DNA from: Axinella damicornis
Lineage: Eukaryota; Porifera; Demospongiae; Axinellida; Axinellidae
Length of the DNA stretch: 64,000 bases
Direction of reading: 5' to 3'
NCBI GenBank assembly: GCA_963931865.1
Contig: OZ007509.1
Coordinates: 13,467,489 to 13,531,488, forward strand
The position numbers were made by a program, and so were the translations under genes. The notes under the pieces are model-generated. The model made no database searches. It had not been told where the DNA came from and saw only the letters and a list, made by a program, of their open reading frames with translations. This document shows positions 20,301-32,300 of this stretch, piece by piece. Each line of letters begins with the position of its first letter. Position 1 is the stretch's first letter.

Positions 20301-23300
20301 GGAAAACAAGTAACCACAACACACTCCCGGACGAGTCCCTAGGATGCTAACACTCCTGAGATGGATGCCAGACGCTCCCGAGGAATGCGGACGTACTGCA
20401 AGTAGGCTACACTCTCCCACCGGCCCAGTGTCTTGATAATGCAATCCTCCATTCCCTTGGAAGCCGCAGTGGTGGCCGCCCCAATCCGGAAGCTGTGGCT
20501 ACAGTACTGCGTCTCGTTGAGGCCGGACTGCCGAAGTGCCTCCCTCACCATCGCGACAAAGCGTGGTCTCGTCAACGGTTTTCCATTCCGCAACCGAAAC
20601 AGTGGTCCTGGTTGCCCTCCCCTGAGCTCCAGGTAGCTCAACATAGCGGCTACTGGGCACAGATCCACGCCTGTCTGACCGACGTACAGAGTCACACCCT
20701 TCCGGAAAGGATCGGTCTTCGACTGCTTGATGCTCACCTGGAGCACCGTCGGATTGTTGAGGTCGTCAATCGCGATATCCCCGAAACTCAAGTGCACGCC
20801 TGAGTCGTAACTCGTGTCGTCTGGCACAGTAAACTCTCCAACTCGTAGGAACGCGAAGAAACCAAGGCAAGCCGCGGCCCAGACCATTCTCGTATCCCAG
20901 GAATGAGCGGTCGGTTCCCACTGCGTCTTGAGCCGGCGGAGAATCTCAGGAGTGATGGGGAGGCGTGGCCGCTGCCCTTCCCCCTTTTCCGCTTCATGTT
21001 TTTTCACCCCCCGGAGGACATATTCCAATTTAGGCATGGGCGAGCCCCCGAAGGGGTCAGGGTAATTCCCCGCTATCTGCAGGTGGCGGACCGCAGACAA
21101 ATAAACTTTAATGGTGCGATACTTCAAGCCTTGCTGGGCAAGGTGAGACACAAACGAACACAACACCTGTTCAGACGCAGGCAGGGGGTTCAGGACAGCC
21201 TGAGAACAGAACTTCAAATACCGGGCCTTCCCGCTTTTGTAGGTCCGGAGTGTTGACTGGGCGAGGCCCTTTGTAAAGTAGAACTGAACAGCCACTTCCA
21301 GCTCTTGGACGTCCAGTCTGGCCGCTGAACTAGCAACAACTCCACCAACTCCGCGGGAATGGGGGTGGGAGCTGGGTGAGCATCTGGCACCTGATGGCGG
21401 AACAAGGAGAGGTTATCCCGTGACAGGGCATCTGCTGCGACATTAAGCCGTCCCTCAACATGCACTGCCCGCAAAATACACTCAGACTGAGCCGTGAAGA
21501 AAAACAGACTACGCATCAAGTGCATTGCCAGCTGATCCCTGCTCCTCCCCGTGTTGATGATGGACACCACCGCTGCATTGTCCGAGCGGCAGAGGACCGT
21601 CTGTCCCCGCCAATTGTGCCCCCACAGTGCCACAGCAACTACTAGTGGCAGGAGCTCCTTCACCGTGATGTGCACCGGCCCCCACGATGCTGGCCACCTG
21701 CACTGAAACCACTGGCCATCAGATGAAAATGCTCCACACCCCCACCCACCGGAGGCATCGGACGTGACTGTGGTTGTGGGTGGAGTGCAACACACGCTGG
21801 ACATCATGGCCACCCCATTCCACGTTGGCAAGAAGAGTGCCCACCACTCTAAGTCGGACTTGAACCCCTTATTGAGGCGGATATGGTGGTGCAGTTGCTT
21901 GGCTACCGTGGAGAGCTCAATCATCCTCCTGAGGAACGTCCTGCCGGGACGAACCACCTTGCATGCATGCTGGAGCTGGCCAATGAGAGACAGCAGCTCT
22001 CTCTTCGTACACGAAGTTTTCCCTCTCCATTCCTGAATGAGCCGTCTCAGCCGGAGGAGTTTGTCATTAGGGAGCCGTAGCTCCAGACGCAGGGTGTAGA
22101 GCAGTATGCCAAGGAACCCGACTAGTGTTGCTGGTCCTTCCAACTTCCCCATGGACACTCGCACTCCCAACGCCTCACACAGGGCTAGTGCCCGCTGCAG
22201 AAACTCTCTGCACTCTCCTGTCTCGGGGCGGCCAGCCAACAAGAAGTCATCCAAATAATGGATGATGTGCTCAATACCATGGTGCTGAAATATCCACTGT
22301 AGGCAGTCAGCCAACAGGTTGAACACCTTCGGGGCAGAACGGAGCCCAAAGGGGAGTGCCAAGTCCACCAACACCTTCCCTTGCCACTGCATACCTAGAA
22401 ACCGCCTGTCATCCGGGTGGACAGGGACCATACGGTATGCACTCTCCAGATCTAGTTTAGCCAACAGGGCTCCTCTCCCCAGGGACATCACTCGTCGTGC
22501 TGCCATCTCCACCGTGGCGTAGGACAGGGAGCATAGGGCTGGGTCGACCCCATCATTAACGCTATGGCCCTCCGGGTGAGACAGGTCTACAATGAGCCGC
22601 CACTTGCCAGTCTGGTGGCCTTTGGGGATCACCCCGAAACGATTGATGTGGACCCCCATGGTGGCTGGGTCAACTTGAAGCACTCTACCCTGACCCATCT
22701 CCTTGGCCAGATACTCGGTGACCACTGCCGGATTCGAGTCAGCAGACATCATGTTGCGCTTTGCGCTGCGGCACTCGACCTTGCTGCGGTCGAACCCAAT
22801 GCGGAACCCTTCCTTCAGACCACGCACCACAAACTCGGCACACTCGCGGTCCGGGAGCTCCCGGAGCAGTCGGTCCCACGCACTAGCCTTTAACGGCGTC
22901 ACAATGCGCCGGATCTCCGGAGGTGGTGGTGTCTCCAGTGGGAGGGGCAACAGGCCCGATAGGCGTTTCAGGTCCTCCATATAAATGTACCGGCCAGCCA
23001 CGAATAATGCCGCGCCCTCATCTGCGGGGATTGACAAGGCCGACGACTATTGTTATAGCCCCCACCAACAACAGGTCATTATTAACACAAAGGAACTGTT
23101 ACATCAGTGTGCCATACACCCAACAGGTTCAATGTATCCGTCTGGCCGGAGATTATCGTTTCTCTGGCTGGGTGTCCCTCCTGGACTCGCCCTGCCTGAA
23201 GCGGCCCTGGTGGCGACAGTCCACTGCCCGGTGATCTCCCTGGCAACCAGGGTTAGCACAGACATGCCGGAACCGACAATAGGGGAGGTACACACACCTG

Positions 23301-26300
23301 CCCTCGTTCCAAGAGTAACAGATCCGCTCTGCTTTGGGACGCCACGACCGTCCGTCTCGCAGAGCAGGCTTCTTCTCCCCGCCCACAGGCTCCCCCAGGG
23401 GGGTTTTCCGGGGAGCAAGGGCGCACACCTCTGGCTCATGGTCAGTGCCCTGACAGAACTTGCATGCTCTTCCCCGCCCACCACCTTGGGCCAGGAATGT
23501 CACCGAGAACAGTGAGTTATTGACTTTGGCCCATTCCAGGTCCACCGCAGACGCTGCCTGCTGCCGAAACATGGAGTCGTAGTCCCTCCAGCCATCTCCC
23601 TCACATCGCCGGGACTCGCGGATCAGGAAAATTATGTATGCCCACAGCTCCCTGGTCTTCTCTGGGAATTTTTCACAGAACACACACGCATACTTCCCAA
23701 AGCATTGGAGCCAACTCAGCAGGTCGGGTACCTCTCTCCGGCTAGCCCTGCCGGACGAGTGGCTGCAAGAGTGGCTAGTGGAGGACCCCTCCTGGCCATG
23801 GGTCCCATGGCGCCGCTCGGCCTCGATGTTGTCTTTCAGCAGCTCTGCCATGTCCACAAACTCCCCCTTCTGGATCTTTGCCACCAGTTTGGCCGGAACC
23901 GCTGGAAGGCCCTCACCAATAATAAATGGCTGGGGATGCATCTCCTTAGGTTTGGCCGGGCCGGTCACAGTTTCGGGACTTGGGTCGGGAGAAGCGCTTG
24001 GGGGGTCACTCGCTGCAGGGCGGCTCGGCCCAGCTCCCTCAAAAGTACTAATCCCCAAGCCAGACAGTACACCTCCCGACGGCATTCTCCCCAACCCTGA
24101 TCCTGAAAGGGGAGGGGGACACACACATCAGAACTGAGGGGGCCAGGGGCCATCCCCTTTACCCCCCCTCTACCAGCAGTGTGCACCCAACCACACGTGG
24201 GACAGTCAACCAGGAGGCCATCCCCCACCCCCTGTGGGACACTTGCCAACAACATAATATGAGGTACCCCCGACCACTCGCGGGGCTAGCAGTAACCTGA
24301 CTCAAGGTTTGCACCGGGCACCAACCGCACCATGGACACTCCCACTCAAGTGTGGGGCCAGCCGGGGAACCTCCCAACCACATGTGGGGCTAGAAGTAAC
24401 AGCCACACGCTCCCAACCACGTGTGGGCCCAGAAGTAACTGCTGGAACGTCCCAACCACTTGTGAGACACGCCCTATAACAGCCGCACGCTCCCAACCAC
24501 GTGTGGGCCCAGAAGTAACTGCTGGAACGTCCCAACCACTTGTGAGACACGCCCTATAGCTAACCTTCGAAGCCGTCCCCAACCACTCGTGGGGCCAGCC
24601 GTAGCCCGGCTTCGGAACAGGAACACGTGGGCCCTCCCAACCACCTGTGGGAATGGAAGGAATGCGTGGTACCCCCACGGGGGTACGGAGCCCGAGAGAG
24701 AGAGGAACCTAGCACCCTCTCCACATGGCAAACGGACGTAGCTGACCGGCCGTCGGCGTCACCCGACGTTCAGTCGACTAGTTGGACAGCCCAATGCACA
24801 GAGGTTGCTGGTCTACCGGCCATGTCTTACCAGAAGGAAGGGGCTCCTCAGAGCGGGCCTCCCGGGGAGTTCTCTCCGCCAGCAGCTCCGGTAGGATGTC
24901 CCGAAGGGTGTCCCGCATCAGCGCCCGGAGATCCCCAACTCCCGGCGTCGACCCGTCTCCTCCCGTGGCCCCGCCGGTAGGGGCGTCGGTGTGCCTCTCC
25001 GCGTTGTCTTCCCGGTTAGCCATCGAACTCTTCTAAGACGTGGCACTCGTCAGACGAAGATGTGTCGTTGCTTGTCGAACTATGAACGTGAACAATGGAA
25101 CGGTGAACAATGGGAACACTGCGCATGCGTCCTACCCCTCCTACAACAGGGTCAGACCCTCGATGTTAACTCTGTCTAACTGCGTTAAACCGCATTTAAC
25201 TCAATATGGGCAGTTCATACATATCATCTGCCAAATTATCTCTAATCTCATATACCCCAGTGGATAGGAGTGGCAGTGACATAGCCAAGCTCAAACCCAC
25301 CCGGCCTGGGGCCAGAATAAAAGCGTACTTGTGCTCTGCAATGTCTGAGCAGAGATTCACTGACTTTGCTGTCCTCTCAATTGAAGGAGAACTGAGCCTA
25401 TGATTACCACTTGATGCACTAGCTGAGATCTGTCAACAGCTAGCTACTTATACCTCGGAAATGGCCTCAGAAAGCACCTCAGAATGTGAAAAGTTTTCCA
25501 GACCCCACTTTGCACACATACTACATGCCGCAACAAGTGCCCAGCCAATTCTTTATCCTGGCTACACCACCGAGGAGCCGTCTGGTAGCCGACCATTCTT
25601 TGGTTTTTATTCATTTGCTACTGTTGCTTGCTTAGCCTGTTGAAGTGTCTTAACTCTTTGAGCGCGATCGGCGTATTTATACGCCTGTCAAAACTTCCGC
25701 TCAGCACGAGCGGCGTATTTATACGCCTACCGCGATTTCGCGAGTTAACTGAAGCGGGGCAGACCCTGCTAATATAATGCCAATCACAATAATGAAGAGG
25801 CAGACCCTGCAGATATCAGCAATCCATCACAAGCTCCTCCTACCGATCGAGAGTAAAGTAAGCGCTCACTATTTGTCGCCGTTTTATGTACTGTCAGCAT
25901 AGGCAGGCTTTTTCGCCCACGGAACGCCATTGGTAGCGCTCAAAGTACCTAGCATAGGCTTGAGGCATCACCGTAGTACCTACATGTATCAACACCAGTA
26001 ACTCACCCGCTGGAGGGCAGACATCGACAGCACCAGGGAAGGGAGAGTTCCAAGGTGAGCGCTTGAGTATAACTTGGCTTTAGCAGCCATATAACGGTAG
26101 TCGGGGCTCAATGACGCCCTTAGCATGCAAATTAACTACACTTCGATAGTTCTTAGCCTCTAAAGTTGAAGTCTACACAGCGATCGTAAGTTAAACGGTG
26201 AGAAGCCTTAGAGATGTGTAACCAAGGCAATAAATTGATCAGGAGCCGCGTGACCGGAAGTCATGAATATTAATGAACGCGCTCAAAGAGTTAAGGTTAT

Positions 26301-29300
26301 GGGATACTTGTGCGCACGCAACGCGAAGTGTATCGGAAGTGCATGCTGAACTTTGTAACCGAAAAGAAATTTGTGGAACTCGAATTGGACCTGGTCAACG
26401 GTATTAAAATAGGTACATGTATGTAAAGCGCATGACAGAAGTTTTTTTGATAGCTTAGTCCTTGGAAATTTATCTGCTGTCTCGCTTGAGAAGAGCGGTT
26501 AATTCCGCTTTTTAGTGAACTGAACTGCTCATTTTTGGAAGGCTATACAGCATATCCATAAAAGCTTCTGTCATGCCCTGCAGCTTGTGACAGCACACCT
26601 CCACCGCCAGAATCAAGTTGCTCACTCTCTTTGTACTAGACATTTTTGGTTACAAAATTCAGCATGCACTTCCAATACACTTTGTGTGGCGCATGCACGA
26701 GTATCCAACCTTAATGTCTTTCCTCGAGTCATTAAAGGTCCAATGTCACATGCATATTTAATGAGCTTCAACGATGAGCTTAAGAAATCGTCCTAGATGA
26801 AATAGGACTGTTTTCTATGCTTCGGAAAAGGCTGAAGTTTGGTTGCTGTTCTCATTGAAGCTCATTGAATATACATGTGACCATTAACCTCTACTGACTC
26901 AAGTAAAGACCTGAAAGATGCTTCAACAGGCTAAGCAAGCAACTTTGGTGAATGGATAAGCATGTATACCTTCTGTCCTACATGTACACTGAAAAGGGCT
27001 GAAAAAGAGAAGTCCAATAGCTACCCCCAGTTCAGTCTAGTCCAGTGATTGTGTACCCCCTTGAGTGTGCCAAGTAGAAGCTACTTGTGGTGAGTAGTTG
27101 TAAGTACTTGTAGTGAGTACTTGTGGTATGTAAAACTAAGTGCTTGTGGTATGTAAAACTAAGTGCTTGTGGTACAAGTACTAGTGGTGAGTATACTATA
27201 CTAATATACACACATCTACCCTTGAGAATTTGTGTACCCTGCTCTCATGCATGTGTGCTGGGAATGAGATTGGGGCTGATCGTACCTCCTGTATCCATCA
27301 CTGGTTCTCTCCTCTCCTTTCTGTTACCTCACAGATGGTAACCTGCTTGTGTGCACTCCTGTCGACCCCTTGTTCCTGGCACTCCCCTACCTCATTACAG
27401 CAGCCAAGGTATGGTGTGGATGCAGTGTACATGTAGCCTCGTTCCCAGTCCCACGCCCAGCTTTTCGTCGCTTGCAGTACGGTAAAGTTGGGAGGGCCTG
27501 GCACATCTTCTCACGTGAGCATGACGTAATCGAAAAATGGCAAAATTTTCAGAACGAAGACGCTACGTTTTGCGTGTTATTCAACCATCTACACGTTCAA
27601 CGCTCAGTGAGTATGACAGTTGCCCCCCGCTAGCTAGATACGTGTGGTATGTTACCTGGTACCTTCGCTCTTCTTGCTGTTCTGAGACCCACGTACGCCC
27701 ACGCTTCCTTCCGGTCTTTCTACCCCTTTCTACCCTTGACGTCACTCTCGTGAGAAGATGTACCAGGCCCTCCCCGCTTTACCGTACTGCAAGCGACGAA
27801 AAGCTGGGCGTGGGACTGGGAACGAGGCTAGTGTACATGTATTTGTACGTTAACTCTTGGAGCGCGACCAGTGTATTTATACGCCTGTCAAAACTTCCAC
27901 TCAGTGCAAACGTCGTATTTGTATGCCTACCACGATTTCGCGAACTAACTGAAGTTGGGCAGACCCTGCTGGGTTATTGGCAATCATAATAATGAAGAGG
28001 CGGACCCTACGGATATCAGCAATTCATCATAAGCTCCTCCTACCGATTGAGAGTAATGTAAGTGCTTACCGTAGTCTTCCGTTAATACGCCCCTGCATTT
28101 TGTACACTACATCCAGCCCAAAGTGGGGAAGGGGCGTATTTTCGAAATTATTCTTGACTATACGCCCACTCAAAAATTTTGCTACGTACACAAACTATTA
28201 TGACACTGCCAAGGTTCATGTTCCCAGTTACAAAAGTACATGTACAAATGATTGCCAGTGCTGTTTGTGGTCATCATGCGTGGTCTTCTACATCGGCAAG
28301 AAGAGCTACCACTTCAACGCAAGGGCCAGAACATTCACGACGACTTCGCTGCAGCCATCCTCAAGAACAGCAATAATGTCGGTCATGTACCACTGGACAT
28401 TTCCTACTGAAGTGTGGCCGCGAGATGACTTGTATCGTTGATGTCAACATTGACTATACTCTGATCTGAGAGCTAGAGATGATCTGAAGTTGCGTATGTG
28501 TAGTAGATATTGAAGACGTTCACCAGAGGGTGTCATAATGAGACCAACTTGGATGGTAGGGGGGGGGGGGGGGGGGGGGGGGGGGGTGTATTTTCGAAGG
28601 GGGCGTATTAGCGGGACACTATGGTTAACGTTCTGTTTTGTGTACTGGCAGCATAGGCAAGCTTTTTACGAAACACCATTGGTGCACTCAAAGTGCCTGG
28701 TATAGGCTTGAGGCATTAGTTGAGTACTTATCAACACCAGTAACTCGCCCGCTGGAGGGCAGACACCAACGGCACAAGAACAGGGAGAGTGCCAAGGTGG
28801 GCGCTTGAGTGTAACTCGGCCTAACAGTCAAATAACGTTAGTCGGGGATCAATGACACCCTTATAGCAGACAATTAACTACAATTCGACATTTCTTAGCC
28901 TCCGAAGTTGAAGTCTACTCAGTGATTATGTTAAACAGCAAGAAGCCTTAGATATATGTAACCTACATGTAGTCGTGTGTTGGTAACTTACCAGTAGTTT
29001 ACATGCAAAAATCTTGTGTCGGTAGGCTGCGATGGAGTCAGTTTGCGGTGGAGAGCTGTGTTCGAAGTACCACATCTACAAAACCTCTGGGATGCGAGTG
29101 TAGGAGAGGAACTGCCGTGTAATGGTAATGAAAAGGACCCATACGCAGTAGCAGTGATGCGAAGGAGCACCATCGTTGGCCATGTACCCAGGAAGATATC
29201 AGCTGCTTGCTCACAATTTCTAGCAGATCAGAGACAGAGGTACTATAGTATTGTGGGTGCGTGCACATGCACGAGAGCATCGCTACGAGACTACGAGACC

Positions 29301-32300
29301 CTACTTACATGTACCACTCTGACTCCATCACAGCCTACCGACCCATACGGTATGCAGTGTAAATGCCCATTCAGTTTGGCTGAACTGGCTGGGTGATCAG
29401 GCACTCCAGCCTTTACACATACCTTATTGGGTTTATTCTCAGGCCTTCTTGTGTTCAATACCACTTCTCAGTGTAACTGCACCTTGTCTGTAACCATGGT
29501 AACCATTAATTTGTTTGTGCAGTGTCAATAGTGGTGCCATATGCTCAGTGTGATAATTATTGCCAACTTGAACCAATACTCATTGGAATTCACTTGCATA
29601 AAACATGCTTTGAGTACATACGTACAGAGCAGGTGTAGAGGACCATACAACAACGAAACAAAACATGCTTCAGTACATACAATACTAGCCTCGTTCCCAG
29701 GCTGTGTGGCCTGGGAACGAGGCTATGCAATACATGCTTGACTACATACGAAACATGCTTGAGTACATACTAAACTTGCTTGACTACATACAAAACATGC
29801 TTGAATACACAATGCATGCTTGAATACATACTAAACTTGCTTGACTACATACAAAACATGCTTGAGTACACAATACATGCTTGAATACATACTAAACTTG
29901 CTTGACTACATACAAAACATGCTTGAGTACACAATGCATGCTTGAATACATACTAAACTTGCTTGACTACATACAAAACATGTAATACCGTAATTTGGGA
30001 AAGTTTTGTTGTTAAAATATTTTCGTAGACAGAGACGGCTACGAAAATTAAACGCACGAAAATATTTCGACAGCTAATTATTAAAACAACGATAATTTTA
30101 CGGTACGAACTCTGATTGCAAAACAGTTCAACGATGTCAATTCGAAGCTACTTCAAGCCGAAGGACGGTCTTCCCGATCCCAAGGGGTCGTTATCTTCTT
30201 GTCTGCCCTCGCAGGCAATCGCTCTTGCGAACAAGGAAGTGGAGAAGGTGACGAGCGATACAGGCAAGCAGCGTGGTCAATACAGGAGGTGAGACGAACT
30301 ATTTTTGAGCGTTGCGTGGCTCCCTATCACATATCAGCATTTCTCCAGCTGCTGCCTCCCATATTTCTTTTTACACATGGTAGCCTTGAATACAACAGAC
30401 TGTTTCGAACTCCTCCATGCCAGATCGCTCGAATTTCTTGGCGTCGCAAATTTACATGTGTTAAAAATGTTTCGTGTTAAAAAATTTTCGTTGCCCGGAT
30501 GGGCTACAAAAAATTTTTAACACGAAAATATTTCACATGAAATATTTTCAACTCGAATAATTCTCAATTTACGGTACATGCTTGAGTACATACTAAACTT
30601 GCTTGAGTGCATACAGAGCAGGTGGTAGAGGACCATACAGCAACGAAAGCACATTGTCCAAATGCACATATAAGCAAGCAATTAATGAGCTGACTTAATG
30701 CCTCAGCTGCACTGATGAGGAATTACAAATGTAGGTGCATGTGGGACCTGAAAGGTATGGTATATGTATGTTGGCGGTGTCCTTTGCTTGAATGGTAGCT
30801 TACATTCTCTTTTACTTGCACACATGTCATCTGCAGTCAGGGAAGTTCACAACGCTGGACACCATTCTAGACGACCCAACATACCACAGTAGCAGGGCCC
30901 TTGAGAAATGTGTCCACGGTGAACAGTGGGCCCACGTGTGTGACACGAAAGGTAGGCTACATCAAGTCACTTTACATGTGCAGTTTGGAAAATGTATGGG
31001 AAATCACTGTGAGATTATGCCATTCACTAGCTGGCATTTTCATAGTATATACTGTAGTCTTAGCCTCGTTCCCAGGCTCCTCCCCAGCTTTATGTCACAT
31101 ACTGTACAGCATGCGACAAAAAGCTGGGGAGGAGCCTGGGAATGAGGCTACCGTAGTCTCTCACTAATATGTCCCCTTTGTGTAAATACCATATCCCCCT
31201 CGAGCTCTTTAACCCCCGTGTTCTTGCATAGGGTACCTTCCAAATACCCCATACGTGGTGAGCATCTGGTAGAACTTAATACATACTGTTGACCTTTGAA
31301 TGAAGGAATGTATGAAGGGAGGGAGGGAGGGAGGGGGGAGGGGGGGGGGGGAGCTAGGGAGGGAGGGAGGGGGGGAGCTAGGGAGGGAGGGAGGGGGGAG
31401 GGGGAGGGAGGGAGGGATGGAGGGAGGGAGAAGGGTGGGAGGAGTGGAAAGGAGGTGGAGGAGGAGGAGGAGGGAGGAGGAACATGAATGAATGAGCAAA
31501 AGATGGCTGTAGAGAGAATGACTGAATGAGTGAGAATGGAGCTGGTGAAATGTATTGCACTGTACCACAGTGCACAATGATTTCTCCAAGGGATTTACAC
31601 AGCTGTCTTATGGGCTCTCTTCCTGCATGCAACACAGTTTGGTTCAATCACCATGGGATACATGTACATTTGTACGTGCCTGGGGTGTCATTATTGTAGC
31701 TTATATCACCCTTGGGTGAATCTGGCACCTTATTCTCTCTAGAACACCTTCCGGCAGGTAGATATCTAATTTACATATCTTATGCTGCAATTATCCTACG
31801 AACTACCACCTTAGATATAACAAATAGTGCAACAAACAAACGTATTACTGCTCACATTGCTGCCTTTGAGCTTTGCATGTACATTGTACACAAGTTTCTT
31901 CATGCTAGGGACAGTATGCGTGACTACATGCATGTACAGTGTGTATGCTTCTTTCTCAGTTCTACACAATGGTATGAAGGTGTACAGGTATAGTCAGGGA
32001 AAAACCCTCCAGTGGCTTAAAACGAAGGTGAGTGATGGCTGTAATGGGGAAGGGGGTCTGAACAAGCCCTGCACTGAACAAGTGTTGGTCACATATCTGA
32101 ACATACATAAGTGGATACGACCATGGATCAATGAACGTTTCTGTACTGACATTAACTCTTTAGGGGCCAAATTCTTTCTCTAGGTCATTTTCAGTCTATA
32201 GAACACTTAAACATACCCTAATTTCTGTTCCCTGGCATTGCTGGGCTCGAAACTGCTCACACAGGTAATTTCAGCTGTACTGAGCATATACGTGACTTAA

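Larger units (their letters stand above)
19543..25200 (-). mobile_element. Ngaro/DIRS-type tyrosine-recombinase retrotransposon, structurally complete
   Basis: This 5658-bp element is transcribed on the minus strand and lies in RNASEH2B intron 3. Its order is A1 (25200-25056), gag, RT-RNase H, tyrosine recombinase, B1 (20196-19993), A2 (19997-19853), B2 (19746-19543). A1/A2 and B1/B2 are split direct repeats. A2 and B1 overlap at TTAAC, the expected circle-junction arrangement. There is no integrase, aspartic protease or methyltransferase, which fits Ngaro better than DIRS1. There is no target duplication, as expected for recombinase integration. All three frames are open and the repeats differ by only a few bases, so insertion is recent and the element may be active. 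Confidence 0.93.

Noticed and set aside
19630..20342. Frames of 86-148 codons over the B repeats
   Set aside because: They lie in the terminal repeats of the retrotransposon, are repeated with them and carry no motif.
20903..22984. Plus-strand frames of 60-117 codons opposite the Ngaro genes
   Set aside because: Shadows of the RT and recombinase genes, which have clear catalytic motifs on the minus strand.
31209..31647. Frames of about 60-126 codons over the GGGA array
   Set aside because: Composition-driven on both strands; no domain.
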